Shown: piece after piece, positions 26,737-33,784 of the stretch
Layout: the number at the start of each line of letters is the position of its first letter
Numbering within the stretch: position 1 is the first letter of the stretch
Source: an uncultured Ruminococcus sp.
Lineage (GTDB): Bacteria; Bacillota; Clostridia; UBA1212
NCBI GenBank assembly: GCA_902782645.1
Contig: CACZNV010000122.1
Location: 1-33,784, forward strand
Length of the DNA stretch: 33,784 nt
Reading direction: 5' to 3'
Program-made: the position numbers and the translations under genes
Notes under the pieces: generated by a model
Databases searched by the model: none
What the model was told of the DNA's origin: nothing
Seen by the model: the letters and a program-made list of their open reading frames with translations, nothing else

Positions 26737-27525
26737 TCAAAGCCTTTCTTTCTTTTCGATGTCAAGGAAGTATTTGTACGTGTCGACTGTCAGCTCGCCG
26801 CAGGCTGCTTCATCGCAGGCGATGATTGCGCCGTTGTGAAGCTGAAGAGCGGAGCATGTCCACTTCTGGCTGACGGAGCCTTCAACGGTTGCGGCAAGAG
26901 CCCTTGCCTTGTTGTGGCCGCTGATGAGCACCAGAACCTCCTTGGAATCGGTGACTGTGCCGATGCCTACTGAAAGAGCCTGGGCGGGAACCTTTTCGGG
27001 GTCGTTGCCGAAGAATCTGGAGTTCACGATTCTGGTGTCCGTGGTGAGGTCTCTCACGCCGGTTCTTGACGAAAGGGATGTGAAAGGCTCGTTGAATGCC
27101 AGGTGTCCGTCCACGCCGATACCGCCCATGAAAAGATCTATTCCGCCGTAGGAGGCGATCTTCTTTTCATACCTTTCGCACTCTGCAACCGGGTCAGTTG
27201 TCATGCCGTCAAGAATATTGATATTCTCTGCGGGAATGTCTATGTGATCGAAGAAATTGTCGTGCATGAAGTACCAGTAGCTCTGGTCATGTTCCCTCGG
27301 AAGCCCCAGGTATTCGTCCATGTTGAATGTCACGACGTTTTTGAAGGAAACCTTGCCCTCCCGGTTCATCTTAATCAGTTCCTTGTACACGCCAATTGGC
27401 GAGGAACCTGTGGGAAGACCCAGAATGAAAGGTTTGTAGCCCTTGTGGGCGTTTATCTTGGCGGCAATGTAGTTTGCTGCCCATTTGCTCATCTTTTCAT
27501 AATTATCCTGAATAACAACTCTCAT
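26737..27525 (-). CDS. nagB: Glucosamine-6-phosphate deaminase (NagB)
   Basis: Cytoplasmic enzyme that converts glucosamine 6-phosphate to fructose 6-phosphate and ammonia, the last step of amino-sugar catabolism. The 262-residue product carries [15 protein letters not shown] (about 33-47), FNMDEYLGL (about 67-75), the [18 protein letters not shown] active-site region (about 129-146, in pieces DLFMGGIG and DGHLAFNEP) and SVGIGTV. The frame is open to 27588, but AGGAG (27537-27533), 7 bases before the ATG at 27525, and the usual MRVVI beginning fix the start. A strong promoter and a leader hairpin lie upstream. It heads the run containing dehydratase, SIS and kinase genes. Confidence 0.96.
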   Translation of the reverse strand: MRVVIQDNYEKMSKWAANYIAAKINAHKGYKPFILGLPTGSSPIGVYKELIKMNREGKVSFKNVVTFNMDEYLGLPREHDQSYWYFMHDNFFDHIDIPAENINILDGMTTDPVAECERYEKKIASYGGIDLFMGGIGVDGHLAFNEPFTSLSSRTGVRDLTTDTRIVNSRFFGNDPEKVPAQALSVGIGTVTDSKEVLVLISGHNKARALAATVEGSVSQKWTCSALQLHNGAIIACDEAACGELTVDTYKYFLDIEKKERL

Positions 27526-27532
27526 TATAATA

Positions 27533-27537
27533 CTCCT
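27533..27537 (-). promoter_or_regulatory. Ribosome binding site that fixes the nagB start
   Basis: AGGAG lies 7 bases from the ATG at 27525 and rules out the longer reading frame. Confidence 0.7.
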
Positions 27538-27558
27538 TCCGGCGCATATGTATTTGTG

Positions 27559-27573
27559 CGGCAGCGTCTGCCG
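27559..27573 (-). repeat. Hairpin in the nagB leader
   Basis: CGGCAG and CTGCCG form a perfect 6-bp stem with a 3-base loop, between the promoter and the ribosome site. There is no T-run. It might be a regulator or processing site. Confidence 0.4.
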
Positions 27574-27593
27574 CGGCGTCATGGTCAAACTGA

Positions 27594-27622
27594 ATTATAC
27601 ACACGGGAAGTTTCTTTTTCAA
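27594..27622 (-). promoter_or_regulatory. Vegetative promoter of nagB
   Basis: TTGAAA (27622-27617), exactly 17 bases, and a perfect TATAAT (27599-27594) on the minus strand. Confidence 0.8.
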
Positions 27623-27696
27623 GAAAAACAAGTCCGCAGGAACCTGTTTTAAGCTAAAAAACGGATGTTTAAAACTCATTTAACAATATTTTGCGG

Positions 27697-27725
27697 TTGA
27701 TAACAAAACGATAACAGACTATAAT
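27697..27725 (+). promoter_or_regulatory. Vegetative promoter of glcK-truA
   Basis: TTGATA (27697-27702), exactly 17 bases, and a perfect TATAAT (27720-27725). The leader to the ATG at 27761 is about 29 bases. Confidence 0.8.
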
Positions 27726-27760
27726 GTAGCGGTAAATCTAACACACGGAGGTTTCGATTT

Positions 27761-28711
27761 ATGTACAGGATCGGAATAGACCTTGGCGGCATCAACATCG
27801 CCGTCGGACTGGTAACAGAAGACTGTCAGCTGGTTGTTAAGAAAAGTGTCCCTACTTTGAGCAAAGGACGCAAAGCGACTGATGTTGCAAAACTGATGTG
27901 TGATACAGCTCTTTCACTTATCAAAGACGCCAATTTAACAGAAGATGACATTATATCCATCGGTATAGGCATTCCCGGTGCAGTGGACAAACACCTGGGG
28001 AAATTAGTAAGAGTGGCAAATCTTAACCTTGACGGATTCGAGCTCGCCTCATTCTTCAAAAAGTACACAAAAATACCCATAATTCTCGAAAATGACGCCA
28101 ACTGCGCCGCTCTTGCGGAAGCTGTGGCAGGCGCCGGAAAAGGCAGGAAGTCAGCACTAACTGTCACGCTGGGGACAGGCATTGGCGGCGGTCTGGTTTT
28201 AAACGGAAAGTTATATTCCGGGTTCAACTTTGCCGCAGGTGAAGTGGGCCACATGGTCACACATGTTGGCGGCAGAAAGTGCGGATGCGGAAGACGCGGA
28301 TGCTTCGAGAGATACGCCTCCGCGACAGCTATCATACACGACGCAAAAGTTGCGGTCAGAAAGCATCCCGAGTCAAAAATCCTTGAGCTCAGCGGCGGAG
28401 ATATCCAAAAGATTTCAGGCAGAAAGGTTTTCCAGGCGAGGGACCTTGGCGATGAGGTCGCTGCGGCTGTTGTCGACAATTATATCAGAGAGCTTGGCGA
28501 GGGACTCGTCAACCTCATCAACATTGTGGCACCCGAGGTTCTCATTCTCGGCGGCGGCATTTCAAACCAAGGAGAGAAACTGCTCAAGCCTCTTCGCAAA
28601 TACGTTTACGACAGATGCTACGGTACAAATCTCATTCCGATGACTGAGATTACCTGCGCGACGCTCGGAAACGACGCGGGCATCATAGGCGCCGCGCTCC
28701 TTCACAATTAA
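27761..28711 (+). CDS. glcK: ROK-family glucokinase
   Basis: A 316-residue ATP-dependent sugar kinase of the ROK group, probably phosphorylating glucose in the cytoplasm. It has the phosphate-1 motif RIGIDLGGINIAVGLV (3-18), ENDANCAAL (about 110-118), the second phosphate loop LGTGIGGGLV (about 137-146) and the ROK signature GEVGHM followed by the zinc-binding CGCGRRGCFE (about 173-182). No DNA-binding domain is present, so it is a kinase and not a repressor. GGAGG is 9 bases before the ATG. It is divergent from nagB and 3 bases ahead of truA. Mannose or N-acetylated sugars remain possible substrates. Confidence 0.9.
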   Translation: MYRIGIDLGGINIAVGLVTEDCQLVVKKSVPTLSKGRKATDVAKLMCDTALSLIKDANLTEDDIISIGIGIPGAVDKHLGKLVRVANLNLDGFELASFFKKYTKIPIILENDANCAALAEAVAGAGKGRKSALTVTLGTGIGGGLVLNGKLYSGFNFAAGEVGHMVTHVGGRKCGCGRRGCFERYASATAIIHDAKVAVRKHPESKILELSGGDIQKISGRKVFQARDLGDEVAAAVVDNYIRELGEGLVNLINIVAPEVLILGGGISNQGEKLLKPLRKYVYDRCYGTNLIPMTEITCATLGNDAGIIGAALLHN

Positions 28712-28714
28712 ACC

Positions 28715-29527
28715 ATGACTGTCAGACTGTTTTTGAGATACGACGGCAGGGGCTTCTGCGGCTGGCAGATTCAAAATGAAGGCGGGTCCGAAAATCCGTC
28801 AAAGCCGACCGTACAGGGCACCCTGAACAAGGCTCTCCGCGAGCTTCTCCGCGACGATTCGATAAAGGTCACCGGCTGCAGCAGGACCGATACGGGTGTT
28901 CACGCCCTCGATTACTGCGCAAGCTTTGAGGTTTCCTCGCTCACCGTGCCCGCGGACAAGATCTGCCTTGCCCTCCGCCCTCTTCTCCCCGAAACGCTGA
29001 CAGTTTTTCGTTCTGAAATCGCGCCCGACGGCTTTAACGCGCGCTACGACACAGTCAAAAAGACATACAGGTATCTGTTCTATTGCGGCGAGAGCTCTTT
29101 TCCTTCGCTTGACGCTAATGCGTGGTTCGTCAAAACCCAAACCGCCCCTGACCTTGAGACCATGAACAGTGCCGCGGCTAAACTTGTTGGCACCCACGAT
29201 TTTTCCGCATTTTGCGGAGATTTGAAAAACGTCAAGACCACCCTCCGCACAATTTATTCCTGCACAGTAAAAAAATCGGAGCTTGTTGTGGGAGAAGGCT
29301 GCATTGGCGTGTACGTCCTTGAAATCACAGGCGACGGGTTCCTCTACAACATGGTGAGAATAATCGCAGGCACCCTGGTCTACACCGGGCTCGGAAAAAT
29401 GACCCCGGATGACGTTGAGAAGGCCCTTGAAAACAAGGCCCGGAAGGACGCGGGGATAACCGCTCCGCCCCAGGGGCTTTATCTTTCAAAAGTATATTTA
29501 AGAGAAGAAAATCCGGCTCAGCCCTAA
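28715..29527 (+). CDS. truA: tRNA pseudouridine synthase A (TruA)
   Basis: Makes pseudouridine at positions 38-40 of the tRNA anticodon arm. The 270-residue product has the N-terminal RYDGRGFCGWQ motif (8-18), the catalytic Asp in CSRTDTGVHA (D59) and GDGFLYNMVRIIAGT in the second half. It starts 3 bases after the glcK stop codon, so the two are cotranscribed. Its stop codon lies in the loop of the terminator hairpin. Confidence 0.96.
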   Translation: MTVRLFLRYDGRGFCGWQIQNEGGSENPSKPTVQGTLNKALRELLRDDSIKVTGCSRTDTGVHALDYCASFEVSSLTVPADKICLALRPLLPETLTVFRSEIAPDGFNARYDTVKKTYRYLFYCGESSFPSLDANAWFVKTQTAPDLETMNSAAAKLVGTHDFSAFCGDLKNVKTTLRTIYSCTVKKSELVVGEGCIGVYVLEITGDGFLYNMVRIIAGTLVYTGLGKMTPDDVEKALENKARKDAGITAPPQGLYLSKVYLREENPAQP

Positions 29528-29543
29528 GGCTTCGCCGGATTTT
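29508..29543 (+). terminator. Bidirectional terminator after truA
   Basis: AAAATCCGGC (29508-29517) pairs with GCCGGATTTT (29534-29543), and a second small stem (AGCC/GGCT) lies in the loop. It lies between convergent genes. The T-run on the plus side is short. Confidence 0.75.
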
Positions 29544-29571
29544 CCGTAAAAAACTATATTGTCAAGTTTGT

Positions 29572-30489
29572 TTATTGCTGAAAAGGATTCTCTCTTTTGA
29601 CAACCTCTTTTTCCATAAACCCGTTTTCTTTTCTCTTGTAGCCGGAATTGTCAAGGGCATTGATCATGTAGCAGGAAACCGCAATGGAGCCGAAAGCGGA
29701 GACTAACGACGAGATCAGCAGCGTGACGGTTGTAATCACAACCGAGCCGATAATTCCCGCGGTGCCGCTGAGGGGTATGAGTGCGAGCAGCAAGCCCACG
29801 ATGAATGTTGTGAAAAGAGTCGCGGCGCTTGAGACCAGATACATGACAAACATGAGGGGTCTTTTAACGACGGCCCCGCCGGTTCCGAGAAGGCCCTTGA
29901 AAAAGGTCTGCCCTGTGAGAGCCGCAAAGTAGCAGCTGAGGCCCGCTATGACAGCGATGATAAGACCGGGCAGGAACATGATTATGAAGCCAAGCGCTGC
30001 AAACACCGCTCCAAGGAGTGTGCATGCGGCGATTTTCGGAAGCATCTTCAGGGCGCCGGTGAAATACTGTGTGGCGGTCGATGTCTGCTGAAGGTCGAAG
30101 TCATCCGAGTGGACCACGTTCATTTCCTCGTCCGCACGGGAGCGGGAAAGAAGTCCCCGCCTTCCCTCGTCAAGGGTGAGTCTTGAAACGGCGGCAGGCA
30201 GGAGCAGCGTGAGCATCGAAACCAGAAGCATTACGAGAAGAAACGGCACAAGGGACGGGGCCGCACCGTAGAAAGATTCATATATCTCGTTTTGAGAGGA
30301 TTCCGAGTTGCTGAAAACATCAAGGAAAACGTTCACAGATTCGTTTTTCAGCAAAACAAGCTCCGATATTCCCGTTATAACTCCCACAGGAATCATAACC
30401 AGGAGCACCAGCACGATTATAGTTTTAAAGTGAAGGCGGAATATTCTTGCGGATTCCTTGAACACGCCGCCGAATGTGATTTTTTTCAT
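29572..30489 (-). CDS. Multi-pass membrane protein of unknown function
   Basis: A 305-residue protein with a short amphipathic N-terminus (FGGVFKESARIFRLHFK) and about six to seven hydrophobic helices (about 22-45, 75-100, 150-175, 180-200, 220-245, 250-280). It ends in a basic hydrophilic tail. The overall shape resembles bacterial membrane proteins of the glycerophosphodiester-phosphodiesterase membrane-domain or DUF975 type, but I see no specific motif. AAGGA precedes the ATG. It follows another unknown membrane gene by about 60 bases. I do not recognise a function. Confidence 0.65.
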   Translation of the reverse strand: MKKITFGGVFKESARIFRLHFKTIIVLVLLVMIPVGVITGISELVLLKNESVNVFLDVFSNSESSQNEIYESFYGAAPSLVPFLLVMLLVSMLTLLLPAAVSRLTLDEGRRGLLSRSRADEEMNVVHSDDFDLQQTSTATQYFTGALKMLPKIAACTLLGAVFAALGFIIMFLPGLIIAVIAGLSCYFAALTGQTFFKGLLGTGGAVVKRPLMFVMYLVSSAATLFTTFIVGLLLALIPLSGTAGIIGSVVITTVTLLISSLVSAFGSIAVSCYMINALDNSGYKRKENGFMEKEVVKRENPFQQ

Positions 30490-30549
30490 AATCTTATTCC
30501 TTCGTATCTGTCCTTACAGGCCGTTAAATCTTTATAACACGCCAATGAA

Positions 30550-31224
30550 TCACACGCCGCCAGCTTTTTTCTTTTCGAGCCTGCGTTTGTATATCTTCAG
30601 CCAGATGAAAACTCCGTAGGTACCGATCAGCGCAAGAATCAGCGCAACAATCAATACCGTATACCCGTTAAATCCGCCCTCCGTGGTGACCACCTGACCG
30701 TTTTCGATGGAGTCAAGGTGCCCGGGGGCGTAAACAAAGAAGTAGTACGCAAGTATCTCCGGGGGATTCTTGTCCGGGAATGTGTCCGCAAGTTTAGGTA
30801 CATAATGTATCAGGACGGTGACGGCAAAGGATAAAACCGCGGCCAGCACCGTATCGAGCACAAGTATAAGGTTCGTTCTGAAGCCCTTTGTTTTTCCGTG
30901 ACCCAGCGCAAAGAAGAAGGATGTGACACCTGCCCCGCAGGCGAGCATCAGCGGGATTGAGAAAATATCGAAGGCGCAGAGAAGCACCGCAAAAGGCAAA
31001 GAACCTACGATACCGCCAAGGAGACCCACCGCGAACAGCTTCAGAAAACCCGTTGCACCCGGATTTTCCGCCTCGTACATCTCGTTTTTAAAGCTTTCCC
31101 TGTCACTTTCCTTTTTATCGGCAGCCGTTTCCGCAGGCTCCGCTGTTTTTTCATTGGCGGCTGCCTCCGGCGTCGAAGGCGTACCGTCGGTTACTATTTC
31201 GTTTTCGGGCATATTTTCGGGCAT
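30550..31224 (-). CDS. Membrane protein with acidic N-terminus, unknown function
   Basis: The 224-residue product begins with a hydrophilic Ala/Glu/Pro/Thr-rich stretch (about 1-50). Four hydrophobic segments follow (about 60-85, 85-105, 118-140, 190-215), with an extracellular loop before the last one. The C-terminus is very basic (KIYKRRLEKKKAGG). AGGAG is 8 bases before the ATG at 31224, so the open frame to 31281 is not used. It lies between the CarD-like gene and another unknown membrane gene, all on the minus strand. I do not recognise a family. Confidence 0.65.
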   Translation of the reverse strand: MPENMPENEIVTDGTPSTPEAAANEKTAEPAETAADKKESDRESFKNEMYEAENPGATGFLKLFAVGLLGGIVGSLPFAVLLCAFDIFSIPLMLACGAGVTSFFFALGHGKTKGFRTNLILVLDTVLAAVLSFAVTVLIHYVPKLADTFPDKNPPEILAYYFFVYAPGHLDSIENGQVVTTEGGFNGYTVLIVALILALIGTYGVFIWLKIYKRRLEKKKAGGV

Positions 31225-31352
31225 ATCAAATTCTCCTGTATGTCTGAGCCGGTTATATATAAAACCGGCAAGCTCGGGCACTCTTTGGAAGAGATTGCTG
31301 CGCCGCTGTCATTTTTGCTGAAAAAGATAGAGCGGCTTCCGATTTCACCGGT

Positions 31353-31358
31353 ATTATA
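31353..31358 (-). promoter_or_regulatory. Candidate -10 element upstream of the two membrane proteins
   Basis: A perfect TATAAT on the minus strand lies about 130 bases before the ATG at 31224. I found no convincing -35, so this is tentative. Confidence 0.3.
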
Positions 31359-31420
31359 GTTCCGTATACTTAAATTGAGATTAAAACACCGTTCCGCAGC
31401 GGTCCGGTACGTTCCTTTCA

Positions 31421-31903
31421 TCAAGCCAGGCAGCGGCCCACCACCGTTTCGACCTCTTCTTTTTCCATTCCCGAGGCCAGCTGGATTTCGCTGAAAAGAA
31501 TCTTTTTTGCGCTCACAAACATCTTTTTCTCGCCGGAAGACAAAGTTTTAGACTTCTCGCGAAGGGCAAGGTATTTGTAAACGTCGACGATCTTGTAAAT
31601 ATCCCCTGTCTTCATGAGCTCCAGCTGATCCCGCTGGCGTTTGTTCCAGTTCGGGTCCTGGGGCAGTATTTCGGAGGTTCTGATGTAGTTCAGGACGTTT
31701 TCAACTTCGTCTGAAGATATGACAGGCCTGAGTCCGGTCCCTGAGGACGGGCTCGCAGGCACCATAAGGTGAAGATTACCGTAGGGCAAATCGATTACGT
31801 AGTATTTTTTCGTCTCTCCGTCAACCTCGTTCTCCTTAACCTCGCTGATAACGCCGGCCCCGTGAAGCGGAAAAACGACAAAATCTCCTCTTTTGAAATC
31901 CAT
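31421..31903 (-). CDS. CarD/CdnL-family transcription regulator
   Basis: A 160-residue protein with the N-terminal RNA-polymerase-interacting Tudor-like fold (FKRGDFVVFPLHGAGVI, about 3-19, then YYVIDLPYGNLHLMVP) and a helical C-terminal domain with LNYIRTSEILPQDPNWNKR. CarD proteins bind the polymerase beta subunit and stabilise promoter open complexes, notably at rRNA promoters. The frame opens at a TTG (31927), but the ATG at 31903 gives the usual CarD beginning; neither has a clear ribosome site. It is divergent from galK, and their promoters overlap. Confidence 0.88.
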   Translation of the reverse strand: MDFKRGDFVVFPLHGAGVISEVKENEVDGETKKYYVIDLPYGNLHLMVPASPSSGTGLRPVISSDEVENVLNYIRTSEILPQDPNWNKRQRDQLELMKTGDIYKIVDVYKYLALREKSKTLSSGEKKMFVSAKKILFSEIQLASGMEKEEVETVVGRCLA

Positions 31904-31965
31904 GATTAACGCACATACAGTATTCAAGCCGCAATGTAATTCTGATAGCTATTTCAAAATACAAC

Positions 31966-31994
31966 TTGAAACTCTCCCGTGTTTATTTTAAACT
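31966..31994 (+). promoter_or_regulatory. Probable promoter of galK
   Basis: TTGAAA (31966-31971), 17 bases and TAAACT (31989-31994). The -10 is a 4 of 6 match. It overlaps the opposing carD promoter. Confidence 0.55.
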
Positions 31995-32013
31995 ATTCCA
32001 GGTACTTTTTCAA
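31985..32013 (-). promoter_or_regulatory. Promoter of the CarD-like gene
   Basis: TTGAAA (32013-32008), 17 bases and TAAAAT (31990-31985) on the minus strand. The leader to the ATG at 31903 is about 75 bases. Confidence 0.7.
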
Positions 32014-32043
32014 GTCTAAAACGCCAAGAAAGCAGGTAAAGAA

Positions 32044-33246
32044 ATGGACACTGACAGGACAAATCCCCAAATCGGGCAGCTTCTCGACTTCTTCGGCAAG
32101 ACCTTCGGCAGCAGCGAAGGCGTTCGGGTTTTTGCGGCCCCGGGCAGGGTCAATCTCATTGGCGAGCACATAGATTACTGCGGCGGATTTGTATTTCCGG
32201 CCGCCCTCACGCTGGGCACTTACGTTGCCGTCAGGAAAAACGGCACAAAGGACACGGTGAGACTCGCTGCGACTACGATTGACGGAGTCAGATCCTTCAA
32301 ACTGTCAGATATCGAATCGGCAAAAGCCCTCGACTGGGGCAACTACCAGGCAGGCGTTGTGCGGGAGCTGATGCTCCTTGGCGTGCCCGTTGAGGGTTTT
32401 GACGCGGCATATCTCAGCACGATACCTTTCGGCGCAGGTCTTTCCTCATCGGCCTCTATTGAGGTCTCCACCGGTCTTGCGGTGTCAGAGCTTTTCGGCG
32501 CCCCGGTCACAGGCAAAGAACTTGCCCTCGCGGGCCAGCGGGCTGAGAACAGGTTCTGCGGCGTCAACTGCGGCATCATGGACCAGTTTGCATCGGCAAT
32601 GGGTCTTGCCGGCCACGCCATCCTCCTGGACTGCGCATCGGTGACCCACAAGTATGCGCCCCTTGACCTTGGCGATTCGGTGCTGGTACTCGCCAATACA
32701 TGCAAAAAACACGCCCTCGGGGCATCGAAATACAACGAACGCCGGGGTGAAGTGGCTGTGGGACTGGAGGAAATGAACCGCATCGCCCTCGCCCACGGCA
32801 AAACCGCCAAGCCAAACCTCTGCGCCTTCAACAAGGCAGAGCTGCTCGAATATGCGCCTGAAATCGCCAATGACATCATCAGAAAGCGAGTCATGCACGT
32901 GGTAAGCGAAAACGAGCGGGTCAAAGAGGCCGTGACCCTGCTGGAATCCGGCAACCTCACCGCCTTCGGCGCTCTCCTTCGGGACGCCAACCAGTCCATC
33001 CGCTACCTCTACGAGGCCACCGGCGAGGAGCTTGACGCCATCTTCGACGCCGCCCTGGACTTTTCAGACTGCATCGGCTCAAGAATGACGGGCGGCGGCT
33101 TCGGCGGCTGCACAGTCAACATCGTCAAGGCCTCAGCGGTCGAAGCCTTCAAAGCCCACGCGGCAGCCGCCTACACAGCAAAAACCGGCAACATCCCTGA
33201 GTTTTACGTCTGCGAAATCGGCAACGGCGCCAGAGAGCTCGTCTGA
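32044..33246 (+). CDS. galK: Galactokinase (GalK)
   Basis: GHMP-family kinase that makes galactose 1-phosphate from galactose and ATP, the first step of the Leloir pathway. The 400-residue length fits. The galactokinase signature PGRVNLIGEHIDYCGG (about 33-48), the ATP-binding GAGLSSSAS (about 128-136), GVNCGIMDQFAS with the catalytic Asp (about 176-187) and GSRMTGGGFGGC near 345 are all present. It works after lacZ, which lies 20 kb away on the other strand. galT and galE are not in the window. It has its own promoter and terminator. Confidence 0.96.
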   Translation: MDTDRTNPQIGQLLDFFGKTFGSSEGVRVFAAPGRVNLIGEHIDYCGGFVFPAALTLGTYVAVRKNGTKDTVRLAATTIDGVRSFKLSDIESAKALDWGNYQAGVVRELMLLGVPVEGFDAAYLSTIPFGAGLSSSASIEVSTGLAVSELFGAPVTGKELALAGQRAENRFCGVNCGIMDQFASAMGLAGHAILLDCASVTHKYAPLDLGDSVLVLANTCKKHALGASKYNERRGEVAVGLEEMNRIALAHGKTAKPNLCAFNKAELLEYAPEIANDIIRKRVMHVVSENERVKEAVTLLESGNLTAFGALLRDANQSIRYLYEATGEELDAIFDAALDFSDCIGSRMTGGGFGGCTVNIVKASAVEAFKAHAAAAYTAKTGNIPEFYVCEIGNGARELV

Positions 33247-33288
33247 CCGCCCTTTCCCGCGGCCGAATCAAATTCTTGAATCATCTTT

Positions 33289-33340
33289 AAAGCAAGCACC
33301 TTTTTGCACCGCACGGCGCTTGCTTTTTGTTTGTTTTTTT
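33289..33340 (+). terminator. Terminator after galK
   Basis: AAAGCAAGC (33289-33297) pairs with GCTTGCTTT (33318-33326), followed by a long T-rich run up to about 33340. Confidence 0.8.
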
Positions 33341-33463
33341 TGTAGAATTAGTTTACAAGGATATGGCAATATTATTGGATTTATCTCCAATTCTATCCAA
33401 AGGCAAGTATCTAAGTTTAATTCAGCTGTTTCAGACAGTTTGTTACAGGAGGATAATAAAGTT

Positions 33464-33784
33464 ATGAAAAAGTTTATGGTTTTTGTCGTGCTTTTTGCAT
33501 TGGCGGTTTCATTGGTTGCCTGCGGCACCGCCGTGAATCAGGAGCCTGCAAAAAGTACTGCAGAAAGTACTGCAGATAATTCCACACCGGAGCCTATAGA
33601 CAGTGACGATCAGGGCAGGGATTTTCAACCCGGCGTTATTTTGCTGACTCTTAACGAAAAGCAAACCGGCTCCGTTGAAAGTCTGTTCCCGGAACTCAAT
33701 ATTGAGAGTGCGGAAGACGTCAATCAAAAGGCTTACGACAGGGTTAAGGACAATCCGGAGCTCAAGGAACAGGCGGATGCATAC
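33464..33784 (+). CDS. Lipoprotein, N-terminal part (cut by the window edge)
   Basis: The gene is open from the ATG at 33464 to the end of the window (107 codons). AGGAGG (33447-33452) lies 11 bases before the start. A short basic head, a hydrophobic stretch and the lipobox LVAC with Cys20 predict a lipoprotein. A Ser/Thr/Glu-rich linker follows (about 25-50). Then comes PGVILLTLNE, which is reminiscent of the propeptide of secreted subtilisin-like proteases, but this is a weak hint only. The remaining residues look like a folded mixed alpha/beta domain. The full family cannot be decided here. Confidence 0.75.
   Translation, partial: MKKFMVFVVLFALAVSLVACGTAVNQEPAKSTAESTADNSTPEPIDSDDQGRDFQPGVILLTLNEKQTGSVESLFPELNIESAEDVNQKAYDRVKDNPELKEQADAY

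Noticed and set aside
27658-27696. Possible riboswitch ahead of glcK
   Set aside because: The promoter lies at 27697-27725 and leaves a leader of only about 29 bases, too short for a known aptamer.

Overview
This window looks like a chromosomal segment from an uncultured Bacillota of the class Clostridia, probably gut-associated. I base this on RNase J, a CarD-family regulator, Gram-positive style Shine-Dalgarno sites (AGGAGG), vegetative promoters of TTGaaa-N17-TAtAAT type, LxxC lipoproteins, a roughly 50% GC composition, and beta-galactosidase, galactokinase and amino-sugar genes. I see no phage, insertion sequence, CRISPR array or rRNA.

Layout. 1-2600 (-): peptidoglycan genes murF and mraY and the first 15 codons of a probable ftsW. 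2935-4665 (+): RNase J. 4789-5540 (-): a DUF4430-like lipoprotein behind a cobalamin riboswitch. 5579-16611 (-): a long run in transcription order lon, nusB, xseA, lacZ, HAD hydrolase, LRR membrane protein, trmB. 16831-19140 (+): orphan phosphopantetheinyl transferase, then murC. 19227-20798 (-): zinc-ribbon membrane protein, then an MreB-family gene. 21104-22829 (+): NAD(P)HX repair enzyme, then tRNA-Arg(CCG). 22953-27525 (-): nagB, a CapE-like nucleotide-sugar dehydratase, a SIS protein, a BadF-type kinase and a second SIS protein. 27761-29527 (+): ROK glucokinase and truA. 29572-31903 (-): two unrecognised membrane proteins and a CarD-like regulator. 32044-end (+): galK and a truncated lipoprotein.

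How it works together. Wall synthesis and cell shape (murF, mraY, ftsW, murC, mreB) is spread over three blocks. Sugar handling is the second theme: lacZ with galK and glcK for lactose, and nagB, kinase and SIS genes for amino sugars. Convergent gene pairs are separated by compact hairpins with T-tracts on both sides.

Most unusual signal. The octamer CATTGGCG (complement CGCCAATG) occurs about 36 times and its heptamer core ATTGGCG about 50 times by hand count, on both strands, in several reading frames, in spacers, in a riboswitch and beside terminators. Chance would give about 1 and 4. It behaves like a genome-wide iterated word (uptake signal, Chi-like site, methylation target or nucleoid motif) of unknown role.
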